Shown: positions 17,142 through 26,200, counted from the stretch's first letter. The stretch is 64,000 nucleotides of DNA from Streptomyces macrolidinus (GCF_023887685.1 NZ_JAMWMR010000003.1:124001-188000); one strand, 5' to 3'. The notes: generated by a model not told the origin, from the sequence alone. Numbers and translations are program-made.

Positions 17142-18505
17142 GGGGCCGCGCTCCCGTCGTACTGGCTGCGCGCGACGTCGCTGATCCGGATCAGCAGCGC
17201 CACGATGATCCAGTTGGTGACGAGCGAGGAGCCGCCCTGCGCGAGGAACGGCATCGCGAGGCCCGTCATCGGGATCAGGCCCGTCACCCCGCCCGCGATC
17301 ACGAACACCTGCAGCGCGACGATCGACGCCAGCCCGATGGCCAGCAGCCGCCCGAACGGGTCGCGCAGCGCGAGGCCCGCCCGGTAGCCGCGCTCCACCA
17401 GCAGGGCGTACACCAGGAAGAGCGCGGACAGCCCCGCCAGGCCCAGCTCCTCGCCCGCCGTCGCCAGGATGAAGTCCGACTTGGCGGCGAACCCGATGAG
17501 GATCGAGTGCCCGAGGCCGAGCCCGGTGCCGAGGGCGCCCCCGGCGGCGAACGCGAAGAGGGACTGGGCGATCTGGCCCGCCCCCTGGCCCGCGTCGATC
17601 GAGGCGAAGGGGTGCAGCCACTCATGGACCCGGCTGTGCACATGCGGTTCCAGCCGGGCGACGGCGAGCGCGCCGAGGGACGCGAGCAGCAGCCCGACCG
17701 CGATCCAGCCGGTGCGGCCCGTGGCGATGTACAGCAACACGATGAACAGGCCGAAGAACAGCAGCGAGGTGCCGAGGTCCCGCTCCAGCACCAGCACGGC
17801 GACGCTCAGCAGCCAGATCGCGACGACCGGGCCGAGGACGCGCCCCGCGGGCAGTTGCAGCGGCCCGATCCGGCGGCCCGAGAACGCCAGCGCATGGCGG
17901 TTGGCGGCCAGATACCCGGCGTAGAAGACGGCGAGGAGCACCTTCGCGAACTCGCCCGGCTGGATGGAGAAGTCACCGATCCTCAGCCAGAGCCGGGCCC
18001 CGTTCAGCGGCGGGAAGAAGATCGGCAGGACGAGCAGGACCAGGGCCGCGACCCCGCAGACGTAGGTGTAGCGCTGGAGCAGCCGAGGGGCGCGCAGCAG
18101 CACCACGACGGCGACGAAGAGCGCCACCCCGACCGTGGACCAGTAGAGCTGGGCCGGGGCCTCCCTCTCGCCGGGGGTCTCCAGGTCCAGGCGGTAGATC
18201 AGCACCAGGCCCACGCCGTTGAGCAGCACGGCGATCGGCAGCAGCAGCGGGTCCGCGTACGGGGCGCGCAGCCGCACCGCGCCGTGCGCCAGCAGCGCGA
18301 GCAGGCCGAGCCCGGCGCCGTAGTGGACGGCACCGGGCGGCAGGGTGCCGTGCTGGGCGAGGCCGACCGCGCAGTAGCCGTACACGGAGATCAGCACGGC
18401 GAGCAGGATGAGCGTGAACTCGATGCCACGGCGCCGGGGCAGCCGCGGGGCGGGAGCGGGGGTCTCCGCCGCCGTGCTCGTCCCTGGCGTTCCGGGCTGG
18501 ATCAT
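17138..18505 (-). CDS. FtsW/RodA/SpoVE family glycosyltransferase
   Basis: A 455-residue SEDS protein with about twelve membrane helices. Family marks include GARLWLRIGDFSIQPGEFAKV, the long loop HEWLHPFASIDAGQGAGQIAQSLFAFAAGG, GHSILIGFAAKSDFILATAGEELG and GLIPMTGLAMPFLAQGGSS near the C-terminus. SEDS proteins polymerise glycan strands from lipid II in complex with a class B PBP; the cognate PBP gene overlaps its stop. Distinct from the cell-division ftsW in the dcw cluster, so a role in lateral wall or sporulation-related growth is likely. Confidence 0.93.
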   Translation of the reverse strand: MIQPGTPGTSTAAETPAPAPRLPRRRGIEFTLILLAVLISVYGYCAVGLAQHGTLPPGAVHYGAGLGLLALLAHGAVRLRAPYADPLLLPIAVLLNGVGLVLIYRLDLETPGEREAPAQLYWSTVGVALFVAVVVLLRAPRLLQRYTYVCGVAALVLLVLPIFFPPLNGARLWLRIGDFSIQPGEFAKVLLAVFYAGYLAANRHALAFSGRRIGPLQLPAGRVLGPVVAIWLLSVAVLVLERDLGTSLLFFGLFIVLLYIATGRTGWIAVGLLLASLGALAVARLEPHVHSRVHEWLHPFASIDAGQGAGQIAQSLFAFAAGGALGTGLGLGHSILIGFAAKSDFILATAGEELGLAGLSALFLVYALLVERGYRAGLALRDPFGRLLAIGLASIVALQVFVIAGGVTGLIPMTGLAMPFLAQGGSSLVTNWIIVALLIRISDVARSQYDGSAAP

Positions 18506-18542
18506 GTGCGGAACGTAACAAGCGCCCGACCGTGATGCCCCG

Positions 18543-19886
18543 TTATGAGCGACAATCGGGTCGCGGGCGAGGGCTCGCCCGAGGCCGCGGGCGAGGGACC
18601 TCGGAGCCGTCGTCGGCCGCGGACCGTACGCGCTCGGGGAGCGTCAGCACGGCCACCGCGCCACCGCCCGGTGCGTTGGCGAACTCCAGCCGGGCGCCCA
18701 GCACCTCCGACTGGCCGAGCGCGATCGTCAGGCCGAGCCCGTGCCCCTTCCCGCCGCTCTCGGTACGGAAGCGCTGCGGCCCGTGCGCCAGCAGGTAGTC
18801 CGGGTAGCCGTCCCCGTGATCCCGTACGGTCACCCGCGGACCGTCGACCGTCAGCATCACCGGGCCGCGCCCGTGCCGGTGCGCGTTCGCCACGAGATTG
18901 CCGAGCACGCGCTCCAGGCGCCGCCGGTCGGTCTCCACGCGGGTGTCGCGCACGACCCGCACCTCGGTCCGCGCGCCGCAGGCCCGCACCACCCGCTCGG
19001 CCAGCGGCACCAGCCGCTCACTGCCCAGCTCCAGCCGCTCCCGCCGGGTGTCCAGCCGGGAGATCTCCAGCAGGTCCTCGGTGAGCGTGCGCAGCGCGGC
19101 CACGCGGTCGCGCACCAGCTCGGTCGGGCGTCCGGGCGGCAGCAGTTCGGCCGCCGCGTGCAGCCCGGTCAGCGGGGTGCGCAGCTCGTGCGCCACGTCC
19201 GCCGTGAACCGCTGTTCGGTCAGCAGCTTGCCCTGCAAGGTCGCCGCCATCGTGTCCAGGGCACCGGCGACCGCCGCCACCTCGTCCTGCGGGCGCGCCC
19301 GGTCCGCCGCGCGCGGGTCCGCCACACGCGCGTCCAGGTCGCCCGCGCTGATCCGCCGGGCCACCTGCGCGGTGTCCTGCAGCCGCCGGGTCACCCGGGT
19401 CACCGCGAACGTCCCGACGAACAGGGTCGCGCCGATCGCCAGGGCCGAGGACCACAGGATCGCCCGGTCGAGCCCGGCGATGATGTCGGCCCCCTGGGCG
19501 TAGTCGACCTGCGCGGCCAGCGCCCGTCCGCCGTCGGCGGGGCCCGCCGCCCACATCGCGGGCCGCGGGCCGGCGGTGCCGACCATCGTGCCGCGCTGCC
19601 CGTCCTCGGCCAGCTCCCGCAGCCGCTCCGGCAGCCCCGGCAGATCCACCCCCGTACGCCGCGGCAGCCGCGCACCCGCCTCGTACGCCCGGGTCGCCTG
19701 GGTGAGCCGGGCGAGCGCACGGCTGCGGGCCGCGCCGACGGTCTGGTCGGTGACCTGGACATGGACGAGCATGCCGAGCACCGCGGCCAGGCCGCAGCAC
19801 ATCACGGTGATGAAGGCCGCCGCCTTCCAGGTGAGCGTGGCGGTCCAGCGGGACAGCCGCCCCAGCGTCTGCCACGGCGGGGTCAC
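18543..19886 (-). CDS. Membrane sensor histidine kinase
   Basis: A 447-residue HAMP-type histidine kinase. GTG at 19884-19886 overlaps the stop of the lipoprotein gene as GTGA, with GAGGAG upstream. Two membrane helices (about 23-45 and 155-180) flank an extracytoplasmic domain of ~110 residues; HAMP follows. The H box is FTADVAHELRTPLTG with the phospho-His, the N box RVLGNLVANAHRHG, the G1 box VRDHGDGYPD and the G2 box GKGHGLGLTIALG. The tail ends in Arg/Pro repeats. No response regulator gene is adjacent, unusual for this kinase class; the partner must be elsewhere. Confidence 0.9.
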   Translation of the reverse strand: MTPPWQTLGRLSRWTATLTWKAAAFITVMCCGLAAVLGMLVHVQVTDQTVGAARSRALARLTQATRAYEAGARLPRRTGVDLPGLPERLRELAEDGQRGTMVGTAGPRPAMWAAGPADGGRALAAQVDYAQGADIIAGLDRAILWSSALAIGATLFVGTFAVTRVTRRLQDTAQVARRISAGDLDARVADPRAADRARPQDEVAAVAGALDTMAATLQGKLLTEQRFTADVAHELRTPLTGLHAAAELLPPGRPTELVRDRVAALRTLTEDLLEISRLDTRRERLELGSERLVPLAERVVRACGARTEVRVVRDTRVETDRRRLERVLGNLVANAHRHGRGPVMLTVDGPRVTVRDHGDGYPDYLLAHGPQRFRTESGGKGHGLGLTIALGQSEVLGARLEFANAPGGGAVAVLTLPERVRSAADDGSEVPRPRPRASPRPRPDCRS

Positions 19887-20605
19887 CGAGGACGCTCCTC
19901 GGGGGCGGGCGCGGGCGAGTCCGGGCGCCCGCGGAGCGCGGTGCGCACCCGCAGGATCTCCTCCCGGCCGGCCAGTATCGCGTGCTGGTGCGCGTCCCAG
20001 GTCCACACCGTGCGGAACTCGTAGCCGGGAAGCGTCGACGGCGAGCGGATGATCACGTCCCGGCCCGCCAGCTCCACACTGATCACACTGTCCGCGGTGC
20101 CCATGACCTGCACCAGCCGATGAGCCTCGAACGTGTAGACGCGGACCGCGAGTTGGTTGCCGGGGAAGCGCATGCCGAGCACCATGTCGTCCTTGCCGTC
20201 GCCGGTGAGGTCCCGGTAGTACGCCCGCAGCAGCGGGCACTTCGCGCCGCGCGCCCCCCGCCTGCCGCAGTCCGCGAGCTGATCGTGCGTCTGCCCGTAC
20301 ACCGCGTGCGGGTCCGAGTACACGTCCGGGTGAGCGGCGACCTCGGCCCGTACGACATCCAGCGGGTCCACGCGGTGGATGTCGTCGTCCTCGGCGGTGA
20401 TGCCCTTGACGGTCTCGTGGGCCGCCATGCCGAAGTCGAGTGCGGGGGTGGCGGCGGGCGGCAGTTGGGGCCACAGCTTCACCGGGCCGACGGCGGTGGC
20501 GGTCGGACCCGCGCTGCGCAGGGCACCGGAGTCACCGCAGCCCGTCAGCAGCAAGGCGGTGGCGGCGAGGGCGAGGGTTGCGCGCGCACGGCGGCTGGGG
20601 AACAC
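19883..20605 (-). CDS. Lipoprotein with FG-GAP-like segment
   Basis: A 240-residue predicted lipoprotein. The GTG at 20603-20605 is preferred because AAGGA lies 7 bases upstream. The signal peptide runs into the lipobox LLTGC with lipidated Cys at about residue 23. The mature part has YYRDLTGDGKDDMVLG, an FG-GAP/VCBS-like calcium-type loop with DxTGDGxDD, and beta-rich sequence around it. It overlaps the kinase start, so the two are co-translated. An outer-surface sensor or modulator of the kinase is the natural inference, similar to CseA beside CseB-CseC. Confidence 0.75.
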   Translation of the reverse strand: MFPSRRARATLALAATALLLTGCGDSGALRSAGPTATAVGPVKLWPQLPPAATPALDFGMAAHETVKGITAEDDDIHRVDPLDVVRAEVAAHPDVYSDPHAVYGQTHDQLADCGRRGARGAKCPLLRAYYRDLTGDGKDDMVLGMRFPGNQLAVRVYTFEAHRLVQVMGTADSVISVELAGRDVIIRSPSTLPGYEFRTVWTWDAHQHAILAGREEILRVRTALRGRPDSPAPAPEERPR

Positions 20606-20788
20606 GGCCACGTCCTTGGGGTCACCTGAGGGCAGGTTGCTCACTCTATGACCGAGGTGACCGAGTTGTTCGCTGTTGTTCGCTTCCGGGCAGATGAGGC
20701 ACACGGACGGTGACGCGGGGCCGGGCGGCGACGCGAGGTGGGTGGCGACACGAGGCCAGGTGACGAGGCGGGGCCGGGCGGCGGACGG

Positions 20789-21295
20789 TCACTCCGCGAG
20801 TTCCTCCAGCAGCCGGGCCGTGTCCAGACCGGCCCGCAGATACTCCACGAACAACTCGTTGTGCAGCGCCCAGGGCCCGCGCCGGGAGCGGATCATCCCG
20901 ATCGCCTCGTCGGCGGTGTGACCGGCCCGGATCAGCGCGTGGGCGACGACCAGGCCCGAGCGGTTGTAGCCGTGGAAGCAGCGCACGAGGACCCGGCGAC
21001 CCTCCTCCAGAGCGTCGTCGGCGGCCTGCGCGAGCCGCATCACCCCGGCGAGCTGCGTGCCGTCGAGCGGCCCGTCGGGTATCGGCCACACATGGTGCTC
21101 GACGCCGTCGTCCGGCCCGTGCCCCGGCAGCCGCAACAGTGTCAGCACCAGGTCGAACTCACGTCGTACGACGGCGAATTCCGGCTCTCCGGCATGCCGC
21201 ACGAACTCATGGCCGCCCATCCACAGGCCGGGCACGATCTCGCTCCACGGACTGTCCGGAGCGGGCACATCGGGTGGTGTTCCGCGGGTTCGCAA
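20789..21295 (-). CDS. Dual-specificity-type protein phosphatase
   Basis: A 168-residue Cys-based phosphatase. The P-loop is CFHGYNR within VLVRCFHGYNRSGLVVAHAL (C-x5-R) and the general acid Asp may be in WPIPDGPLDG. The TTG at 21293-21295 is preferred because GGGAGG lies 5-6 bases upstream and the product begins LRTRGTPPDVP; an ATG at 21371-21373 would add 26 residues. Starting further upstream would overlap the divergent NERD-like gene. Likely cytoplasmic; substrate unknown. Confidence 0.75.
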   Translation of the reverse strand: MRTRGTPPDVPAPDSPWSEIVPGLWMGGHEFVRHAGEPEFAVVRREFDLVLTLLRLPGHGPDDGVEHHVWPIPDGPLDGTQLAGVMRLAQAADDALEEGRRVLVRCFHGYNRSGLVVAHALIRAGHTADEAIGMIRSRRGPWALHNELFVEYLRAGLDTARLLEELAE

Positions 21296-21393
21296 CGAGG
21301 CCTCCCACTGACGTCCCAGGCGCTCACCAAGGTAACCGGGTTCTTGCCCGTACAGCACCCTCCCTGTTCCCATGGTCGAGGGGGTATTGCCAT

Positions 21394-22206
21394 ATGAGCG
21401 GAATGAGCGCACTGCGCGTCGTACCGACCCGGCGGCAGGGACAGGAACACCTGTACGTGTGCGGCACCGACGGATCCACCGTCGCCTGGTACGACCGCGA
21501 GGCGGGCCGGGTCAACCTGATCCGCGAGGACCGGCGGCAGGAGGTGCTCGACGCGCTCCAGCCGTTCCTGACCGGCCCGGTGGCGGTGGGCCCGCCGCCC
21601 GTCCCCACCCCGGCCGAGCTGGCGCGGCTCTCCCTGCACCCGGACGACGACCTGGCGCCGAACCGGCCCGGCGAGGCCCTGCTGATCGCCCTGGACCGCG
21701 CCCCGGCGCCCGCCCACCGGCTGCGCCCCGACCCGCGCCGCCGCGCGCTCGCCGCCGAGCAGGCGGTCGGCGAGGCGCTGGACCGGCTGGAGGGCGCGGG
21801 CTGGCACACCCTGCACTCGGTGCCGCTGCCCGGCGGGGACCGCGTCCACCACCTGGTGATCGGCCCCGGCGGCCTGTTCGCGGTGCGCTCGCTGCCCGCG
21901 CGCGGACAGCGGGTCGTGCTCGCCGACCCGATGGTGCGGGTGGGCCGCCAGGAGCCGCAACCGCTGCTGCGCCGGGTACGGGCCGACGCGGGCCGGGCCT
22001 CGTACGCGCTGACGGCCGAGATCCACCCGGTGCTGGTCCTGGTGGACCCCGCCCGCGTGGAGACCACGACCGCGCCCCGCGAGGTCCGCGTCCACACCGT
22101 CACGGACCTCGCGGACCTCGCCCGCCTGGGTGGCGTGCTCAAACCGGCGGACGTGGAGGCGCTGCACGCGATGGCACGGGATCGGCATACGTGGGCGAGG
22201 GTGTGA
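21394..22206 (+). CDS. Degenerate NERD (nuclease-related) domain protein
   Basis: A 270-residue protein. The N-terminal ~65 residues form a small beta domain (YVCGTDGSTVAWYDREAGRVNLI). A NERD-like domain follows at about 125-230: AAEQAVGEALDRLEGAGWHTLHSV then VHHLVIGPGGLFAVRSL. In active NERD proteins the pattern is (V/I)DHLVxGPxGVFxIETK; here Asp is His and the final ExK is missing, so nuclease activity is doubtful. The ATG at 21394 gives MSGMSALRVV; in-frame sequence upstream overlaps the divergent phosphatase gene. Function unknown. Confidence 0.65.
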   Translation: MSGMSALRVVPTRRQGQEHLYVCGTDGSTVAWYDREAGRVNLIREDRRQEVLDALQPFLTGPVAVGPPPVPTPAELARLSLHPDDDLAPNRPGEALLIALDRAPAPAHRLRPDPRRRALAAEQAVGEALDRLEGAGWHTLHSVPLPGGDRVHHLVIGPGGLFAVRSLPARGQRVVLADPMVRVGRQEPQPLLRRVRADAGRASYALTAEIHPVLVLVDPARVETTTAPREVRVHTVTDLADLARLGGVLKPADVEALHAMARDRHTWARV

Positions 22207-22218
22207 CTCCGGGCCTCG

Positions 22219-22317
22219 CACTACGTGACGTCCGCCCCCGCCCTATGTGACCCCGCCCCCGCCTATGTGATCCCGGACCCGCCCTATGTGACCCCGGACC
22301 CCGCCCTACGGATGCCG
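22219..22317. repeat. Five degenerate ~21-bp tandem repeats
   Basis: The spacer between the convergent NERD-like and LigD-polymerase genes is five degenerate copies of about CCCTATGTGACCCCGGACCCG (starting near 22219, 22241, 22262, 22282 and 22303). Unit lengths vary by a base, so the array is noncoding. No T run or strong hairpin was seen. Confidence 0.7.
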
Positions 22318-22334
22318 GACGACGGCCTCGGTGG

Positions 22335-23216
22335 TCAGGGCAGCGACCCGGCGTGGGCGGGGTCGAGGAGCGGGGCCAGGAGATCGCCGTACGCCTCCAG
22401 GCGGGGCGCGAGGTCCGGGGCGCGGAAGACGAGCGCGTCGGGTGAGGCGCAGTCGGCGACCTCCTCCCAGGTCACCGGTGTCGACACGGTGGGTTCGGTG
22501 CGGGCCCGCAGCGTGTAGGGCGCCGCGGTCGTCTTGCGGGCGGCGTTCTGGCTCCAGTCCACGAAGACCTTCCCGGGGCGCAGGCTGCGGGTCATGCGAT
22601 GGACGACGAGCCGGGGCAGCGCCTTCTCCGCCTCCACGGCCAGGAGCTTGGCGTACTCCGTGGTCCGCCGCGCGGGCGTCCGCTCCACCGCGGCCAGCAG
22701 ATGCAGCCCCTTCGAGCCGGACGTCTTCGTGTACGCCTCGATGCCGTCGGCGGCCAGCCGCTCGCGCAGCCACACCGCGACCTTGCAGCACTCGACGACC
22801 GTGGCGGGCGGGCCAGGGTCGAGATCGAAGACCAGCCGGTCGGCCTCGTCGGGCGCGTCGACGCGCCACTGCGGGGTGTGGAACTCGGTGACGAGGTTGG
22901 CCGCCCACATCAGGCTCGCCAGATCCTGGATCACCACCATGCGCGCGGTGCCCTCCGAGCGCGGCACATGCGCCGTGGTGACCCAGGTGGGCGTACCCGG
23001 CGGCACGTTCTTGGCGAAGAAGACCTGGCGGTCCGGGCCGTCCGGATACCGCAGGAAGGACAGCGGGCGGTCGTGGAGGTGGGGCAGCAGGGCGTCCGCG
23101 GTGGTCGCGTAGTAGTGCAGCAGCTCGCCCTTGGTGAAGCCGGTCGCGGGATGGACGACCTTCTCCAGGTTGCTGAGCGCGAGCCGTCGCCCCTCCACCT
23201 CTGTGATCGGCGTCAT
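22335..23216 (-). CDS. Stand-alone LigD-type polymerase/primase domain (NHEJ)
   Basis: A 293-residue archaeo-eukaryotic-primase-like polymerase domain of the LigD PolDom family. The metal ligands are in VFDLDPG (about residue 145), followed by the nucleotide-binding TSGSKGLH and by FVDWSQN. It would fill gaps at double-strand breaks with NTPs before ligation. No ligase or phosphoesterase domain is attached, as is common in Streptomyces where ligase genes are separate. It is divergent from ku with only 71 bp between starts, so both likely share a promoter region. Confidence 0.92.
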   Translation of the reverse strand: MTPITEVEGRRLALSNLEKVVHPATGFTKGELLHYYATTADALLPHLHDRPLSFLRYPDGPDRQVFFAKNVPPGTPTWVTTAHVPRSEGTARMVVIQDLASLMWAANLVTEFHTPQWRVDAPDEADRLVFDLDPGPPATVVECCKVAVWLRERLAADGIEAYTKTSGSKGLHLLAAVERTPARRTTEYAKLLAVEAEKALPRLVVHRMTRSLRPGKVFVDWSQNAARKTTAAPYTLRARTEPTVSTPVTWEEVADCASPDALVFRAPDLAPRLEAYGDLLAPLLDPAHAGSLP

Positions 23217-23287
23217 ACGATGAGAATCCCACGAAACGCGTAGGTATCAGTGGGTACTGGTCGAAACCGGTCTGAAAGGGGCGGCAC

Positions 23288-24322
23288 GTGCGATCCATCT
23301 GGAACGGCACCATCTCGTTCGGCCTGGTCAGCATCCCGATCAAGTTGGTGAACGCGACCGAGAGCCACTCGATCTCCTTCCGGCAGATCCATCTGGAGGA
23401 CGGCGGCCGGATCCGCTACCACAAGTACTGCGAGCTGGAGGACCGCGAGGTCGCGTACGAGGAGATCGGCAAGGGGTACGAGGACGCGGACGGCTCGATC
23501 ATCCCGATCACCGACGAGGAGCTGTCCCATCTGCCGATCCCGACGGCCCGCACGATCGAGATCGTGGCCTTCGTACCGGCCGACCGGATCGACCCGCTCC
23601 ATATGGAGAGCGCCTACTACCTGGCGGCGAGCGGCGCCCCGGCCGCCAAGCCGTACACCCTGCTGCGCGAGGCCCTCAAGCGCAGCAACAAGGTCGCCAT
23701 CGCGAAGTTCGCGCTGCGCGGCCGTGAACGGCTGGGCATGCTGCGGGTGATGGAGGACGCCATCGTCCTGCACGGGCTGCTGTGGCCCGACGAGGTCCGC
23801 GCCCCCGAGGGCGTCGCCCCGGACACCAAGGTCACGGTGAACGACAAGGAACTCGACCTGGCGCACACCCTCATGGACACGCTCGGCGAGGTCGACCTCG
23901 ACGACCTGCACGACGAATACCGCGCGGCCGTCGAGGAGTTGATCGCCGCGAAGGCCGCAGGCGAGGCACCCCCCGAGGCTCCCGAACCGGCCAAGGGCGG
24001 CAGGGTCCTCGACCTGATGGCCGCCCTGGAGAACAGCGTGCGCGCGGCGAAGGAGTCGAGGGGCGAGGAAGCCGCCGAGGAAGGGGAGAAGGGTGCGGAG
24101 GCCGAGGTCAGACGGCTGCCGACCCGTAAGAAGAGCACCCGGCGGGCGCCGAAGGAGGGCGAGGGCCGGAAGACGGCGCCGGCCGGGCGGAAGTCCACGG
24201 CCAAGAAGACCGCGTCGAAGAAGACGGCAGCGAAGTCGGGGTCCACGGCGGGGAAGTCGGGGACCAAGAAGACGGCGTCGTCGAACGGGAAGAAGACAGC
24301 GGCACGCAAGCGCACGGCGTGA
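23288..24322 (+). CDS. ku: Ku DNA end-binding protein
   Basis: A 344-residue bacterial Ku. It begins with GTG at 23288, RSIWNGTISFGLVSIPIKL being the universal N-terminus of the beta-barrel ring domain. The core runs to about residue 260 and is followed by a Lys/Ala/Thr-rich tail with repeats of KKTA, longer than minimal Ku and typical of actinobacterial Ku with extra DNA contact. The homodimer threads onto DNA ends and recruits the polymerase and ligase for non-homologous end joining. Confidence 0.96.
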   Translation: MRSIWNGTISFGLVSIPIKLVNATESHSISFRQIHLEDGGRIRYHKYCELEDREVAYEEIGKGYEDADGSIIPITDEELSHLPIPTARTIEIVAFVPADRIDPLHMESAYYLAASGAPAAKPYTLLREALKRSNKVAIAKFALRGRERLGMLRVMEDAIVLHGLLWPDEVRAPEGVAPDTKVTVNDKELDLAHTLMDTLGEVDLDDLHDEYRAAVEELIAAKAAGEAPPEAPEPAKGGRVLDLMAALENSVRAAKESRGEEAAEEGEKGAEAEVRRLPTRKKSTRRAPKEGEGRKTAPAGRKSTAKKTASKKTAAKSGSTAGKSGTKKTASSNGKKTAARKRTA

Positions 24323-24392
24323 GCGGCGGGCTGTCGTCCAACCTCCCTTCCCTGCCAACGGATTGAAGCCCCTGGCCTGCAAGCATGGCCCC

Positions 24393-24797
24393 ATGCTGCT
24401 AGCTCCCGAGAACACTCTGTTCGTCTGCGGTGCCACGCCCGTACTCCTGCTGGCCGACGCGCCCGTCCATGCCGTCCTGCCGCCCCTGATCGCGCCCGAC
24501 GGTGCGGTGCCGTTGTGCGAGGGGTGGAGCGTCGTGCCCCGGCTCACCCTGTGCGTCGTGGACGGGCCGGGCGAACAGGGCGTCGTGGTACCGGCGTTGG
24601 CCGCGCCCGTGCTCGGCGCCGCGGCATCGGACGACGGCGGTACGACATCGGCCGACATGGCCGACTGGTGCACGGCGGCCGAGCAGGCCGGTGGAGCCGT
24701 GGTCCTGTCCGTCGACCGACTGCCCAAGTCCCTCGACTGGTCTGCCCTGTTGACGTCGGGCGTCGCGCACGGCGGCTTCATGCGCGCGGTGGCGTGA
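24393..24797 (+). CDS. Hypothetical protein
   Basis: A 134-residue protein of unknown function with GC-ending codons throughout. The ATG at 24393 begins MLLAPENTLFVCGATPV. The composition is hydrophobic and acidic with alternating strands (LTLCVVDGPGEQGVVVPAL, GGAVVLSVDRLP) and no basic patches, signal peptide or metal motif. There is 70 bp to ku upstream and 128 bp to the LanC-like gene downstream, all on the same strand. No family recognised. Confidence 0.6.
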   Translation: MLLAPENTLFVCGATPVLLLADAPVHAVLPPLIAPDGAVPLCEGWSVVPRLTLCVVDGPGEQGVVVPALAAPVLGAAASDDGGTTSADMADWCTAAEQAGGAVVLSVDRLPKSLDWSALLTSGVAHGGFMRAVA

Positions 24798-24925
24798 GCG
24801 GCCCTTCGCCGAACATCCATGACGGCCGATGAGGCTCGAACTCCTGTCTGTCCAAGGCGACTTGGAACGCCACGGCTCCGACATCCCGGACTCCGCGACC
24901 TGCGACGGCATGCGAGAGTGGGCCC

Positions 24926-26200
24926 ATGACGGTGCCAGAAGCCACGGTCGTGGCCCTTGAGGAGGTCGAGCAACTCGCGCTGGACGGACTGCGGTGGCTG
25001 ACCGCGGCGGCGCGGGACACTCCGGGCGGAGGGCTCGCCTGGCCGGCCAGACTCTCGGACGACGAGTCGGAGCCCATGCTCTACAGCGGCACGGCCGGAG
25101 TCGTTCCCGTACTCCTGGAGGCCTGGCGTCACTTCGGCGACGACACGTACGCCGACGCGGCCCTGCGCGCGGGCCGCAGCCTCGTGGACGCCGTCGACAG
25201 CACCGAGGACGACTCCCTCTACTTCGGCCGCACCGGCATGGCGCTCGTCCTGCGGACCCTGCGCGAAGAACTCGGCGACGAGGCCGCGGGCGCCGCCGCC
25301 GACCGCGCGCTGGACCTCGTACGGTCACACTTCGACGGCACCCGCTGGGGCGAACTGTTCGAACTGCTGGGCGGCAACGCGGGGATCGGCCTCGGGGCAC
25401 TCCTGATCGGCGACCCGGGTCTGGCCGTCCTCGCCATGGAGCCGTATCTGCGCACGGCGGAGCGGACCCCGGCGGGTGTCCACTGGCCCCATCGCACGGA
25501 CGTCGGCGAGGCCCGTATGCACCACATCTCGCACGGCACGCTCGGCATCGTCCTGGCGCTCGCGCGGGTCGGCCGCGCCACCGGCCGTACGGACCTGGTC
25601 GAGCTGGGACTGGCCGGTGCCGCGGACGTCCTGGCGCGGGACGAAGGGGGGCCGGAAGGCTTCCTGGTGCGCCACTCCACCCCGCAGTACTTCCCGGATC
25701 TGATCGAGCCCGTCAACTACGGCTGGTGCCACGGGCCGACCGGCGACGCCCAGGTCTTCCGGACGCTGCGGGACGTCACGGGCGACCCCGCCTGGTCCGC
25801 CCTCGCCGACCGCTGCTGGCACACGGTCACCCACTCCGGCCTGCCCCAGCGGCTGCGCCCCGGCTTCTGGGACAACAACGGCCGCTGCTGCGGCACCGCG
25901 GGCGTCCTCGCCCTGGCCTGCGACCGCATCGCCGAGCAGCAGGACCCGTACGACTTCGCCCACGTCCTCGTAGCGGACCTCGTCGCCCGCGCGATCCGGG
26001 ACACCGACGGCGCGCGCTGGTCCAACGTCGAGTACCGGGCCGACCCGACCGACCTCGAACCGTGCGTCGGCTGGGGCATGGGCAACGCGGGCATCGTCCG
26101 CGAACTCCTGCGCTTCGTACGTCTGAGCCGCGGCGGCGACCCCCGCTATGCGTTCCCGATGCCGGACCAGCCCCCGGTGGCGCGGCCCGCGCGCACCTGA
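24926..26200 (+). CDS. Stand-alone LanC-like protein with CCG zinc motif
   Basis: A 424-residue lanthionine cyclase-like protein with an alpha/alpha toroid of GxxG-type repeats (YSGTAGVV, YFGRTGMAL, GGNAGIGLG, SHGTLGIVL). Zinc ligands are Cys268 in GWCHG and Cys321-Cys322 in GRCCG. Canonical LanC has Cys-His-Gly at the second site; CCG is found in the ProcM-like group of lanthipeptide synthetases and gives a three-Cys zinc site. No LanB, LanM kinase-like part or precursor gene is adjacent, so it may be a LanC-like protein with another role, or act on a peptide encoded elsewhere. It ends one base before the convergent flavoprotein gene. Confidence 0.85.
   Translation: MTVPEATVVALEEVEQLALDGLRWLTAAARDTPGGGLAWPARLSDDESEPMLYSGTAGVVPVLLEAWRHFGDDTYADAALRAGRSLVDAVDSTEDDSLYFGRTGMALVLRTLREELGDEAAGAAADRALDLVRSHFDGTRWGELFELLGGNAGIGLGALLIGDPGLAVLAMEPYLRTAERTPAGVHWPHRTDVGEARMHHISHGTLGIVLALARVGRATGRTDLVELGLAGAADVLARDEGGPEGFLVRHSTPQYFPDLIEPVNYGWCHGPTGDAQVFRTLRDVTGDPAWSALADRCWHTVTHSGLPQRLRPGFWDNNGRCCGTAGVLALACDRIAEQQDPYDFAHVLVADLVARAIRDTDGARWSNVEYRADPTDLEPCVGWGMGNAGIVRELLRFVRLSRGGDPRYAFPMPDQPPVARPART

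Noticed and set aside
24819..24929. 36-residue frame ending in an ATGA overlap with the LanC-like start, considered as a lanthipeptide precursor
   Set aside because: Codons end mostly in A/T, it is Arg-rich with one Cys and few Ser/Thr, and has no leader-like sequence.
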